From contig JAUSBL010000001.1 in the NCBI GenBank assembly GCA_030658975.1, positions 1-60,279 of the forward strand: 60,279 bases of DNA, read 5' to 3'. The position numbers and the translations under genes were made by a program. Of this stretch, positions 7,865 to 16,948 are shown in pieces. How positions within the stretch are numbered: the first letter of the stretch is position 1; each line of letters starts with the position of its first letter. The notes below the pieces were generated by a model. That model did not search any database. It saw only the letters and a program-made list of their open reading frames with translations, and had not been told where the DNA came from. Origin of the DNA: Candidatus Latescibacterota bacterium. GTDB taxonomy: Bacteria > Krumholzibacteriota > Krumholzibacteriia > LZORAL124-64-63.

Positions 7865-10008
7865 AGAGCCATCTCGATAAGAACGCGCACCAGCTCACCG
7901 ATCACGAGCGTGAGGACCTGTGGCGGCGGATCGCCGACGCCGCCCCCCCCCGGCGCCGCCGTCGCCCCCTGCTGTTGCCGGCGACCGGAGCGGTGGGGAC
8001 CCTGGCGGTCGCGGCGCTGGTGCTGCTCGTGGTGCGGAACGACCCGCCGACGCCGTTGAAGCACTACACAGCGAACCCGACCGTACCCGCCGTACGGGAG
8101 ATCGTGACGGCGCCCGCCACCAGCCGGATCGAGACCGTCCCCGCGTCGGCGGTTGGCGATGCTCGCACGAACGAGCGCAAGACGGCGGACGCGGCTTCCG
8201 TGCTCCCCGCGAGCCGCGACAAGGACACCTCCGGTCCGGTCGCCGCGGCGACCGGCCCGGCCGCACCCTCCGGAGCCGTCGACGTCCTACAAATCGACGA
8301 CAGGACGCTGCCACCCGACGAGATGGTCATGACACGGGAGTTCCGGGAGTTCGTGGGCGAGGCGGAGACGGACAATTTCGGGTCCGGGAACGCCGCGACG
8401 ACGCAGTCCTTCTCAGGCGGCACGCTCCACGACTACGCCATCGACTCGGTGGAGCAGGCCCGCGGCGGCCGCTCCGGCGAAGCCAAGCTGCGCATCGAGC
8501 GCCCTGCCGAGGCGGCCGCCCGCTCCGGCTCGGTCACCGGCGGCACCACCCCGCCCAACGGCGAAGCCTACGAGCTGATGTACTTCGAGCACGCGGGCGT
8601 GAACCCCTTCATCGCCGTCGAGGACGACCGGTTGTCGACCTTCGCGGTGGACGTGGACGAGGCGTCGTGGACCGTCACGCGCAACTACTTGTCCCGCAAC
8701 CAGTTGCCGCCAGCGGCGGCGGTGCGGGTCGAGGAGTTCGTCAACGCCTTCGACGCCGGCTTCGCGCCCCAGCGCGACGACGTCTTCGCGATCCACGCCG
8801 ACGGCTCGCCGGCCCCGTTCCGCGACGGCTACCACCTGCTGCGGCTGACCGTGCAGGGCCGCGACGTGAGCCCGCAGCGGCGTCGCCCGTCGCAGCTGGT
8901 GTTCGTGATCGACGTGTCCGGCTCGATGGACCAGGAGAACCGCCTGGAGCTGGTGAAGCGCTCCCTGCGCATCCTGGTGGACGAGCTGGGCGAGGGCGAC
9001 CGGGTGGGCATCGTGGTCTACGGTTCGGACGCGCGCACGGTCCTCGAGCCGGTGGACGCCTCCCGCCGCGGCACGATCCTCGACGCCGTCGAGCGCCTGC
9101 GGCCCGAGGGCAGCACCAACGCCGCGGCCGGCCTCGGGCAGGCCTACGACATGGCGCGCCGCCACTACGACGACCGCGCCAACAACCGCCTGGTCCTGTG
9201 CTCGGACGGCGTGGCCAACATGGACGAGACCGCGGCCGACGACATCCTGGCGCGCGTCCGCCGCGAGTCGGACCGCGGCATCTACCTGTCGACGGTGGGC
9301 TTCGGGATGGGCAACTACAACGACGTGCTGATGGAGCGGCTGGCCGACACCGGCGACGGCAACTACGCCTACGTGGACCGCCTCGAGGAGGCCGAGCGCG
9401 TCTTCCGCGAGAACCTGACCGCCACCCTGCAGGTCATCGCCCGCGACGCGAAGATCCAGGTGGAGTTCGACCCCGCGACGGTCGACCGCTACCGCCTGCT
9501 GGGCTACGAGAACCGCGACGTCGCCGACCGCGACTTCCGCAACGACGACGTGGACGCGGGCGAGGTCGGCGCCGGCCACACCGTGACCGCGCTCTACGAG
9601 CTGAAGCTCGTGCGCGACGACGACCGGCCCGACCCGCTCGCGCGGCGCCGCGCCCCCCGCCTCGCGACCGTGCGCGTCCGCTACGAGGAGCCCGCCGGCC
9701 GCGGCCGCGGCGTGGTCCGCGAGATCGAGCAGCGGGTCGGCCTGGAAGACCTCTCGCGCAGCTTCGCCGCCGCGCCGGAGCGGTTCCGCCTGCAGGCCGC
9801 CGTGGCGGAGTTCGCCGAGATCCTGCGGCACAGCTTCTGGGCGAAGGACCACCGGATCGCCGACCTGGTCCCTTTGGCCGACGACCTGGCCCGGGACCTG
9901 CGCGGCGACGAGCGCGTCCGCGACTTCCGCGACGCCGTGCGGCGGGCCGCGGCCCTGGAAGGGGACGGCGAGTGGGACGACGACCGGCCGCGCGACCCCC
10001 GCGAGTGA
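7861..10008 (+). CDS. membrane-anchored VWA-domain protein (YfbK-like)
   Basis: A 715-residue protein with a ~35-residue cytoplasmic N-terminus, one membrane segment (about 36-58, after RRRRR), a long Pro/Ala-rich linker, then the YfbK-like array: a von Willebrand N-terminal domain (LSTFAVDVDEASWT), a VWA domain with intact MIDAS starting at Asp351 (DVSGS, later a Thr/Asp pair), and the DUF3520-like C-terminal region. The domains should lie in the periplasm and bind ligand through a divalent metal. The short N-terminus (DHEREDLWRRI) recalls anti-sigma factor helices, and the gene overlaps the ECF sigma gene by 4 bases. I therefore infer, without proof, that it may both sense and hold the sigma factor. 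A strong hairpin follows the stop. Confidence 0.85.
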   Translation: MKSHLDKNAHQLTDHEREDLWRRIADAAPPRRRRRPLLLPATGAVGTLAVAALVLLVVRNDPPTPLKHYTANPTVPAVREIVTAPATSRIETVPASAVGDARTNERKTADAASVLPASRDKDTSGPVAAATGPAAPSGAVDVLQIDDRTLPPDEMVMTREFREFVGEAETDNFGSGNAATTQSFSGGTLHDYAIDSVEQARGGRSGEAKLRIERPAEAAARSGSVTGGTTPPNGEAYELMYFEHAGVNPFIAVEDDRLSTFAVDVDEASWTVTRNYLSRNQLPPAAAVRVEEFVNAFDAGFAPQRDDVFAIHADGSPAPFRDGYHLLRLTVQGRDVSPQRRRPSQLVFVIDVSGSMDQENRLELVKRSLRILVDELGEGDRVGIVVYGSDARTVLEPVDASRRGTILDAVERLRPEGSTNAAAGLGQAYDMARRHYDDRANNRLVLCSDGVANMDETAADDILARVRRESDRGIYLSTVGFGMGNYNDVLMERLADTGDGNYAYVDRLEEAERVFRENLTATLQVIARDAKIQVEFDPATVDRYRLLGYENRDVADRDFRNDDVDAGEVGAGHTVTALYELKLVRDDDRPDPLARRRAPRLATVRVRYEEPAGRGRGVVREIEQRVGLEDLSRSFAAAPERFRLQAAVAEFAEILRHSFWAKDHRIADLVPLADDLARDLRGDERVRDFRDAVRRAAALEGDGEWDDDRPRDPRE

Positions 10009-10030
10009 CCCCTCGACTCCCTTCACAAGA

Positions 10031-10060
10031 GCGGCCCCTGCTCCGGCGAGCAGGGGCCGC
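10031..10060. terminator. bidirectional terminator between VWA gene and pepD
   Basis: A 13-base perfect stem (10031-10043 with 10048-10060) with a CGGC loop sits between convergent genes. AA precedes it and TT follows, so it can act in both directions. Confidence 0.75.
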
Positions 10061-10086
10061 TTCCGTGTCGGCGAGAGCCGCCCGCT

Positions 10087-11541
10087 CTAGAGCTCGCTCA
10101 TCACCCCGGTGAACAGCTGCCAGACCTTCGCGACCGAAGCCACGCTCACCTTCTCGTCGGGCGAGTGGGCGCCGTGGATGTCCGGACCGAAGGAGACGAT
10201 GTCCAGGTCCGGGTACTTCTCGGTGAGCAGTCCGCACTCGAGCCCGGCGTGGATCGCCTTGAGTTCCGGCACGACCTTGAAGATCCGCTCGTAGGAGCGC
10301 GCCGTGGCCTGCACCAGGGGCGAGGTCGGGTTCGGCTGCCAGCCGGGGTAGCCTTCGGGCTGCACGATCTCGGCGCGGTCGTCCAGCAGGCCGACGAGGG
10401 ACCGGTGCCGCTGCACGAGGCCGTCCAGGGCCGACATGTTCGAGGAGCGGCTGCAGCAGACGATCTCCACCGTGCCGCCCTTGGTCCTGACGACGCCCAC
10501 GTTGGAGCTGGTCTCGACCAGGCCGGGGATCGCGCGGCTCATGGCCAGCACGCCGTTGGGCAGGGCTTCGAGCAGGCGCAGGACGCGCAGCGTGCAGTTG
10601 CCGCCCAGGTTGTTGTCCACCTTGGACTTGGAGACTTTCACGACCGCCTGGTCGTCGATGCCGGCGAGTTCCTCGGCCACGATGCGCGCCGCCGCCTTGT
10701 CGATGAGCTTCTTGAAGGCGCCGGTCTGCGCCTCGGGCACCGCCACGCGGGCGGTGGCCTCGCGCGGGATGGCGTTGCGCATGCTGCCGCCCTCGATGTC
10801 GACGAGCTTGAAGGGCACCGTGTCGCGCGCGGCCAGCAGCAGGCGCGCGAGGATCACGATCGCGTTGCCGCGGTTCTTGTCGATGTCCAGGCCGGAGTGG
10901 CCGCCCTTGAGACCGGAAACCGCAACCTTGTAGCCGGCGAGCCCCTTGCCCAGGGCGCTCTTCTTGTTCTTCACGGTGATGATCGAGTCGCGGCCGCCGG
11001 CGCAGCCGATGAACAGGGAGCGGTCCTCCTCGGAGTCGAGGTTGATCATGCGGCGGGCGGTGAAGAAGCCCGGCTCGACGCCGGCCGCGCCGGTCAGGCC
11101 GCGCTCCTCGTCGACGGTCAGCAGCACCTCCACCGGCGGGTGCGACAGGCCCTTCTCCTCGGCCAGGGCCAGGCCCATGGCCACTCCGATGCCGTTGTCC
11201 GCGCCCAGGGTCGTGCCGTCGGCCGTCACCCAGCCGTCGGCGACCAGCAGCTTGATCGGGTCCCTGGTGAAGTCGTGCTTCGTGGCGCCGTTCTTCTCGC
11301 AGACCATGTCGACGTGGCCCTGCACGAGCACCGGCGCCGCCTTCTCGCGGCCGTGCGTGGCCGGGATGCGCACCAGGAGGTTGCCGACCTTGTCCTGGGT
11401 CCACTTCAGGCCGCGGGCGTCGGCCCAGGCCTTGAGCATGTCCAGGACCGCAGTCTCGTTGCCGGAGCCGCGGGGGATGCGGGACAGTTCGGCAAAGATG
11501 CTCCAGACGGACCTGGGCTGCAGGCTCTCGTACGTGTTCAC
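10087..11541 (-). CDS. pepD: aminoacyl-histidine dipeptidase (PepD, M20 family)
   Basis: Cytosolic beta-alanyl-histidine/nonspecific dipeptidase of 484 residues, a dizinc M20 enzyme that finishes off short peptides. Visible metal and catalytic residues are His76 and Asp78 (GHVDMV), bridging Asp115 (GADNGIG), catalytic Glu145 and ligand Glu146 (VDEERGLTG). Length matches E. coli PepD. It is last in a minus-strand run of peptidase genes (M16, M1, OmpA lipoprotein, PepD). A 26-base palindrome at 11575-11600 separates it from the OmpA gene, so expression may be partly uncoupled. Confidence 0.95.
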   Translation of the reverse strand: MNTYESLQPRSVWSIFAELSRIPRGSGNETAVLDMLKAWADARGLKWTQDKVGNLLVRIPATHGREKAAPVLVQGHVDMVCEKNGATKHDFTRDPIKLLVADGWVTADGTTLGADNGIGVAMGLALAEEKGLSHPPVEVLLTVDEERGLTGAAGVEPGFFTARRMINLDSEEDRSLFIGCAGGRDSIITVKNKKSALGKGLAGYKVAVSGLKGGHSGLDIDKNRGNAIVILARLLLAARDTVPFKLVDIEGGSMRNAIPREATARVAVPEAQTGAFKKLIDKAAARIVAEELAGIDDQAVVKVSKSKVDNNLGGNCTLRVLRLLEALPNGVLAMSRAIPGLVETSSNVGVVRTKGGTVEIVCCSRSSNMSALDGLVQRHRSLVGLLDDRAEIVQPEGYPGWQPNPTSPLVQATARSYERIFKVVPELKAIHAGLECGLLTEKYPDLDIVSFGPDIHGAHSPDEKVSVASVAKVWQLFTGVMSEL

Positions 11542-11574
11542 GGTTCGCTCCCTGGTTGTGCGGTCGAGGGTGGC

Positions 11575-11600
11575 GGCGGGCGGCGTCGACGCCGCCCGCC
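11575..11600 (-). terminator. 26-base perfect palindrome between the OmpA lipoprotein gene and pepD
   Basis: The two 13-base arms are perfect complements with the centre GTCGAC. On the transcribed strand it follows the upstream stop by 16 bases but lacks a T-run. It could be an attenuator, a processing or stability hairpin, or a weak terminator. Confidence 0.45.
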
Positions 11601-11616
11601 TCGTATCGGTTGCGGA

Positions 11617-12204
11617 TCAGCCCTGCTCGGCGGCGCGCTGACGGAATTCCTCGTTGACCTGGACGTTAAGCTCCACGCGGCGGTTCTGCGCGCGGCCGGA
11701 CTCGGAGCCGTTGTCGGCGACCGGGGCGGTCTCGCCGTAGCCGCGGGCGGTGATGCGGCTCGAGGCCACGCCGGCGCCCATCAGGAAGCCGCGGACCGCG
11801 GAAGCGCGGCGTTCGCTGAGCGCCTGGTTGTAGTCGTCCGAACCCGAACTGTCGGTGTGCCCGAGGACCATGATGTCGGTGTCCGGGTAGCGCGAGAGCA
11901 CGTCGGCGACTTCGGTCAACTGGTCCTGGGATGCGGTCTTCAGGGCCGACGAGTCGTAGTCGAACAGGATCGCGTTGTCGAAGGTGACCCTCAGCTCGTC
12001 GCCCTGGCGCTGGACCTCGGCGCCCTCGATCTCCTCCATCTCGCGCGCCTGGTTGTCGAGGTAGGAGCCGATGAGGCCGCCCACGACGGCGCCCGCCGCG
12101 CCGCCGATCACGGCGCCCTTCTGGGTCCGGCTCATGCCGCAACCGCCCAGGACCATGGCCAGGACCGCCGTGGTCAGCATCGCGAACATCATCTTCTTAT
12201 GCAT
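11617..12204 (-). CDS. OmpA-domain lipoprotein with glycine-zipper segment
   Basis: A 195-residue outer-membrane lipoprotein. Residues 1-22 form a type II signal peptide ending in LGGC. A glycine-zipper stretch follows (GAVIGGAAGAVVGGLIG, about residues 30-46), then an OmpA-like peptidoglycan-binding domain (about 75-185) with LFDYDSSALK, GHTDSSGSDDYNQALSERRA and NRRVEL. This is the YiaD/Pal-like arrangement that anchors the outer membrane to peptidoglycan. ATG at 12204 lies one base after the stop of the M1 peptidase gene and has AAGGAG inside it, so it is cotranscribed. Confidence 0.92.
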   Translation of the reverse strand: MHKKMMFAMLTTAVLAMVLGGCGMSRTQKGAVIGGAAGAVVGGLIGSYLDNQAREMEEIEGAEVQRQGDELRVTFDNAILFDYDSSALKTASQDQLTEVADVLSRYPDTDIMVLGHTDSSGSDDYNQALSERRASAVRGFLMGAGVASSRITARGYGETAPVADNGSESGRAQNRRVELNVQVNEEFRQRAAEQG

Positions 12205-12205
12205 G

Positions 12206-14317
12206 TCATCTCTCCTTCGACTTGCCGGGCAGATCCGCGCGCAGGGGCGAGGCCGCAGCCTCCCAGTTGCCCTTGAGCGCGGCTCCCCGGACGGGGAACA
12301 CGAGGTGCGAATACTTGCCGTAATGGCTCAGTCGTCCGGCCAGCGCCGCCAGGCGGTCGCCGGAGCGGCAGAAGACCAGCAGGTCGGCGGCTCCCGGCCG
12401 GCCGGGAGCAGGCACGGCCAGAACCGCGTCGTTGGTCGCGAGATCGATGCGCTGCCCGTTCAGGTACAGCAGCCCGCCCGCGAGTTGCGCCGGCGCCGGC
12501 AGCAGCGACTGCGCCGTGGCGCCGTCCGGGTTCACCAGGATCCGGCTGTGGCCCTCGGGGTCCGCAGCGGCGTCCACGACGACGGCCTCGCCCGCCTCGA
12601 CCCAGTCCGCGGCGAACGCCGCCGCCGCCCCGGCCAGCGGTCCCGCCGGCAGGACGAAGCGGGGCGCGGGATCGCCGAGGATCTGGCTGAGGGTCGGCTC
12701 GATCTCCTCGGGATGCAAACGCCTGAAGACATGATAATCGGGATCCACCTGGACCGCAGTCGCGCCGGGCGCCGTCCAGGCGTGGACGGCGCGGGGACCG
12801 TCCATTTCCAAGATCGCGGTGACCGGGCCCGCGGGAGTCGCGGCCGTGACCGGCACCCGCAGCGGCCACGCGGAGCCGTCCGCCGCCGCGTCCTGGGTCA
12901 GCGTCACCGTGACGCGGTCGCCGTCGCGGGCGGCCGCTTCCAGGCGCAGCAGCGGCGCGCCGGCGCGGCCCAGCCAGGTCTCGCCGAAGGCCGTCAGGTC
13001 GCGGGCGCCGTGCGACGCGAAGGCCGCCAGGAAGTCGTCCCAGGACGCCTCGCGGAACAGGTGCGTGCGGGCGACCTCGCGCAGCGCGGCCAGGAAGGCC
13101 TCGCGGCCGATCGCCTCGTCGATCATGTGGAAGACCATCATCGACTTGCCGTAGCCCACGGCCCGCGTGGCGCCGCTGTGGCGCTCGCGAAAGTCCCGCA
13201 GCGGCAGGTCGCGCCCGTCGCGGACGTAGGCGGCGTAGTCCTTCAGCAGGGTGCGGCGGTATTCGCGCGCCGCCGCGGGCGACTCCAGCTCCTTGTAGTG
13301 GTAGTCGGCGCAGTAGACGGTCAGCCCCTCGCACCAGTTGCCGCGTTCGGCGTCGACGAAGATCGAGTTGCCCCACCAGTTGTGGGCGATCTCGTGGCCG
13401 AAGCTCGTGGTGGGGATGAACGGCAGGCGCAGCACCTGGCCGCCGAGCAGGGTCCAGCCGGGCATGCCGTAGCCCGTGGGGAACCAGTTCTCGACCGTGG
13501 TGAAGCGCGTGAAGGGATACGGGCCGATCATCGCGCGGTACATCTCGAGGTAGGCGCCGGTGCGCTCCAGGTAGGTCTCGACCAGCGCCGGTTCGTCCGC
13601 GAGGAAGTAGGTGGCGCCCAGGACGCCGCCGAAGTCGCGCTCGGTCACCAGGTAGCGGTTGGCGATCAGGGTGAGACCGTCGCTGGGCGCATCGGACTCC
13701 CAGACGGTCGTCAGCTGGCCGTCCTTCTCCAGGCGCTGCGTGCGCTCGCCCTGGGTCAGCGGCTCCCAGCCGGCGGGCGTGACGATCTTCAGGCGGTAGG
13801 TGTGCAGCGCCTTGTCGGCCAGCGGCAGCCAGTAGCTGGACGCGGCCAGGTAGATCCCCTCGTCGGCGATCGTGGCCTGGATCTCGCGGCCGACGTTCTC
13901 GCGGGAGAAGGCGACGCCGGCGGTGGACTCGGCCCAGCGGGCGGCGTACGCGAGCGTGACCAGCATCTCTTCGCCCGCGGTGAGCGGGTTGCCGCCGGGG
14001 TTGACCGGCAGGCGGAAGATCGCCGTGTCGGGCGGCGCGGTCTCCCCGATCGCGGCGGCGGGCTCCTGCTGCTCGCCCGAGCCGTCGGGATGGCGGCGCG
14101 ACAGACTCTGCAGCGCCACGCCCGCGTTCAGCAGCAGGGTGTCGACGCCGGCGGGCACGGTCAGGCGGTCCGTCACGTCGACGCGGTTGGCCGGCAGGTC
14201 GAAGCGCACCTGCACGTCGTGGCGGATGACCGGCAGGTCGCCTGCCGCAGCGACGGCCGCGGCCAGCAGGCTCACGCCGAGGATCGTCGCTCTGCGGATC
14301 ATGGTCCTCCCCGTCAT
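12206..14317 (-). CDS. exported M1-family (gluzincin) peptidase, atypical active site
   Basis: A 703-residue exported metallopeptidase related to M1 aminopeptidases. Signal peptide at residues 6-26. The zinc motif is HEIAH (308-312, followed by NWWGN) with the third ligand at Glu330 in NWCEGLT; only 17 residues separate HEIAH from this Glu, one fewer than in classical M1 enzymes. The exopeptidase GAMEN motif is not present: the equivalent stretch reads ENWFPTGYGMPGW. A VGYGKSMMVFHM segment supplies the transition-state tyrosine. I infer a periplasmic or surface peptidase that may not be a simple aminopeptidase. Start is either ATG 14317 (four bases after the M16 stop) or ATG 14302, which has GGGGAGG but only three bases away. 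In operon with M16 and OmpA genes. Confidence 0.85.
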   Translation of the reverse strand: MTGRTMIRRATILGVSLLAAAVAAAGDLPVIRHDVQVRFDLPANRVDVTDRLTVPAGVDTLLLNAGVALQSLSRRHPDGSGEQQEPAAAIGETAPPDTAIFRLPVNPGGNPLTAGEEMLVTLAYAARWAESTAGVAFSRENVGREIQATIADEGIYLAASSYWLPLADKALHTYRLKIVTPAGWEPLTQGERTQRLEKDGQLTTVWESDAPSDGLTLIANRYLVTERDFGGVLGATYFLADEPALVETYLERTGAYLEMYRAMIGPYPFTRFTTVENWFPTGYGMPGWTLLGGQVLRLPFIPTTSFGHEIAHNWWGNSIFVDAERGNWCEGLTVYCADYHYKELESPAAAREYRRTLLKDYAAYVRDGRDLPLRDFRERHSGATRAVGYGKSMMVFHMIDEAIGREAFLAALREVARTHLFREASWDDFLAAFASHGARDLTAFGETWLGRAGAPLLRLEAAARDGDRVTVTLTQDAAADGSAWPLRVPVTAATPAGPVTAILEMDGPRAVHAWTAPGATAVQVDPDYHVFRRLHPEEIEPTLSQILGDPAPRFVLPAGPLAGAAAAFAADWVEAGEAVVVDAAADPEGHSRILVNPDGATAQSLLPAPAQLAGGLLYLNGQRIDLATNDAVLAVPAPGRPGAADLLVFCRSGDRLAALAGRLSHYGKYSHLVFPVRGAALKGNWEAAASPLRADLPGKSKER

Positions 14318-14321
14318 CGGA

Positions 14322-16925
14322 TCAGTTCGCGACCGCGGTCACCAGCGGCCGGTTCTTCAGGTACTTCCCGCCGACGCGCACGAGGTCGTCCAGCGTCACG
14401 GTGTCGTGTTCCGCGAGCGACGTCAGGTAGCCCTCGACCCGACCGTCGAGCTCGGCCGTCGCCAGGTAGTAGGCCTGGCTGATGCTCGCCAGGCGCCGCA
14501 TCATCAGGCGGCCGGCCCGCGCCCCGCGCGCCTTGTCCAGTTCGGCCTGCGTGACCGTCGCGGCGTCGAAGCCGCGCAACGCTTCCAGCAGCGCCTGTTC
14601 GCCTTCCTCCAGCCGCGCCGCCGGCGGGTTGAGCCAGGCCTCCAGGGCCGCCTCGGCGCCGTGGATCTCCACGCCGGCGCCGGTGCTGTAGCTCAGGCCG
14701 CGCGTCTCGCGCAGGTCCATCGCGATGCGGTCCGACAGCACGTCCACCAGCATCTGCAGAGCGGGGGCGTCGGCGGGATCGACGGCGAAGAGCGAGCCCG
14801 TGCGGATCGCGGCCATGGGCCCGCCGGCCGTCGCGGTCACGCGGGCGTCCTGCGCCGTGGCCGGCAGGGCCGGCAGGGCGGGGGCCGGCCCGCCGCGGGC
14901 GGGCAGGTGCGCCTCCACCAGCGCGGCGACCTGCGCGTGGGCCAGCGGCGACACCACGGTCACCACCAGATTCGCCGGCGCGAAGGCGCGGCGGTGGAGG
15001 TCCTTCAGCGTGGCGAGGTCGAGGCCGTCCAGGGAGCCGGGCACGCCTTCGGGCGCGCGGGACAGCGGGTGGTTCCCGTAGAGGGTGTCGGCGAACAGCC
15101 GGCGCGCGCGCTGGCCGGCGCTGCCCGCCTGGCGCTGCAGGATCTCCTGCTGGGCCGCCTGTTCGGCGGCGACGTCGGCCGCCGCGAAGGACGGCTCGCG
15201 CAGCAGGCCGAGCAGCAGGGTCAGGGCCTCGGGCCCGACGTCGGCGCCGGTCTCCAGGCGGACCCAGGAGAAGCGGCCGCCGGTGTAGTAGTCGTCCATC
15301 GGGATGTTCGGATCGTCGACGAGCTTCAGTTCGGCGCCCAGCGCGCCGAGGCGGTGAGCGAGGCACTCCGCTCCGCAGTCCCGCGTGCCCCTGCGCAGCA
15401 GCCGGTGCAGGAGGTTCAGGGCGCCGGGCCGGTCCCCGTCCAGGCCCGCGCGGTTGCGCACCGCGACGTGCGCGGCGAACAGCGGCGAGACGGGATTGCG
15501 CAGCGTGACCAGCACCGTCCCGTTGGCCAGGACCGAACGCTCCAACGCCACGGCCTCCCCGGCCGCTCCGGCGTCGGCCGCCGCCGCGGGCAGCACGTGC
15601 ACCGCGAGGTGCGGCCGCCCGACGAGGTGGCGCGCGAGGGCCTGCGCGATCTGCGCGGGCGTCACGGCGGCGAGCCGGTCGAGGTAGCCCAGGAAGTGGT
15701 CCGGGCCGCCCAGGGTCAGGGGCTCGGCGGCCGTGATCGCGAGCATCCGCAGCTGCTCGCGCTCGAGCAGCGTCGCGGTGGCGCGCCCGCGCACGATCTC
15801 GGTGACGTCGTCCGCCGCGAAGCCCTTCTTCGCGGCCGCGGCCAGGGCCTCCACGGTCAGCCTGCGGTAGAGGGCCGGGTCGGCTTCGGCCGGCAGGTCC
15901 AGGCGCAGCGTGAGGCGCGCGAAGCCGTCGGCCCGGTCCCACCACGTCGACACGCCGGGGCGGCGGTCCTCGGGCAGCTTCGCGTAGGCCTGCGCCAGCA
16001 CGCCGGTCGCGGGCGCGTCCAGCAGACCGGTCAGGGCCTCGAAGGCGAAGTAGTCGTCGGCGCCGTAGCCGGGCGCCTCGTAGACCAGCGCCAGCACGTG
16101 CGTATCCCCGGCCCGCCGGGTGACCACGTTCCCGTCGCCCACCGGCGGCGCGGCGGTCAGCGGCGGCCGCTGCACGGTGCCGGGCGGCACGGCGCCGAAG
16201 TGCTCACGCAGCAGGGCCAGGACGGCGTCGCGGTCGAAGCCGCCGGCCACCGTGGTGATCATGTTGTTGGGCACGTAGTGGTTGTGGTAGAAGGCGTCGA
16301 CGTCGTCGCGGTTCAGGTGCTCGATCGTGCTCAGGGTGCCGAGGGTCGGCAGCGCGAGGCTGCTGCCCGCGAAGGCGGCCTCGCGGATGATCCCGCCCGC
16401 GGGGTCGTCGTCGCGGTCGCGCGCCTGGACGAGCTCGCCCACGACGATGCCCCGCTCCTTCTCGAACTTGTCGGCCGGCAGCGTGGAGTGGAACAGCATC
16501 CCGGCCTGCAGGGCCACGCCCTCGGCCAGCTTCCCCGACGGCACGATCATGATGAAGTTCGTGAAGAAGTCGCTCGTGTGGGCGTTGTTCCAGGCGCCGG
16601 CGCGGTCGGCGGCGGCGTACAGCTCCTCCTGGGTCATCGTCGCGGTGCCGTTGAACAGCAGGTGCTCGAGCATGTGGCTCATGCCGCTGGTGCGGAAGTC
16701 CTCGTACGCCGAGCCGACCCGCACCTGGGTCAGCACCGCCGCCATGGGCTGCGCCGGGTTGGGCAGCAGCACCACCTGCAGGCCGTTCTCCAGACGCAGG
16801 ACCTCGGCGCCGGGCGGCAGGTCGGGGAAAGCGGGATCGCCGGCGGCGGCGAGCGCCGCGGTCACGATCGCGATCAGCAAAGCGCACGCCGCGACGGCGG
16901 CCGGGCGCTGGAGGCGTCGGTACAT
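14322..16925 (-). CDS. exported M16-family (insulinase/pitrilysin-like) zinc peptidase
   Basis: An 867-residue, two-half M16B-type peptidase. Signal peptide about residues 8-28. The inverted zinc motif HMLEH is at residues 84-88, and the distal Glu ligand is around 164 in ERGIVVGE; the second half (from about 440) has no motif and acts as the usual inactive lobe. It digests unstructured peptides inside a closed chamber, here probably in the periplasm. Start ATG 16925 follows GGGAGA. Lies 23 bases after triose-phosphate isomerase and 4 bases before the M1 peptidase start, so the M16-M1 pair is an operon for peptide use. Confidence 0.93.
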   Translation of the reverse strand: MYRRLQRPAAVAACALLIAIVTAALAAAGDPAFPDLPPGAEVLRLENGLQVVLLPNPAQPMAAVLTQVRVGSAYEDFRTSGMSHMLEHLLFNGTATMTQEELYAAADRAGAWNNAHTSDFFTNFIMIVPSGKLAEGVALQAGMLFHSTLPADKFEKERGIVVGELVQARDRDDDPAGGIIREAAFAGSSLALPTLGTLSTIEHLNRDDVDAFYHNHYVPNNMITTVAGGFDRDAVLALLREHFGAVPPGTVQRPPLTAAPPVGDGNVVTRRAGDTHVLALVYEAPGYGADDYFAFEALTGLLDAPATGVLAQAYAKLPEDRRPGVSTWWDRADGFARLTLRLDLPAEADPALYRRLTVEALAAAAKKGFAADDVTEIVRGRATATLLEREQLRMLAITAAEPLTLGGPDHFLGYLDRLAAVTPAQIAQALARHLVGRPHLAVHVLPAAAADAGAAGEAVALERSVLANGTVLVTLRNPVSPLFAAHVAVRNRAGLDGDRPGALNLLHRLLRRGTRDCGAECLAHRLGALGAELKLVDDPNIPMDDYYTGGRFSWVRLETGADVGPEALTLLLGLLREPSFAAADVAAEQAAQQEILQRQAGSAGQRARRLFADTLYGNHPLSRAPEGVPGSLDGLDLATLKDLHRRAFAPANLVVTVVSPLAHAQVAALVEAHLPARGGPAPALPALPATAQDARVTATAGGPMAAIRTGSLFAVDPADAPALQMLVDVLSDRIAMDLRETRGLSYSTGAGVEIHGAEAALEAWLNPPAARLEEGEQALLEALRGFDAATVTQAELDKARGARAGRLMMRRLASISQAYYLATAELDGRVEGYLTSLAEHDTVTLDDLVRVGGKYLKNRPLVTAVAN

Positions 16926-16948
16926 GTCCGTCTCCCGTGTTCAGGACT

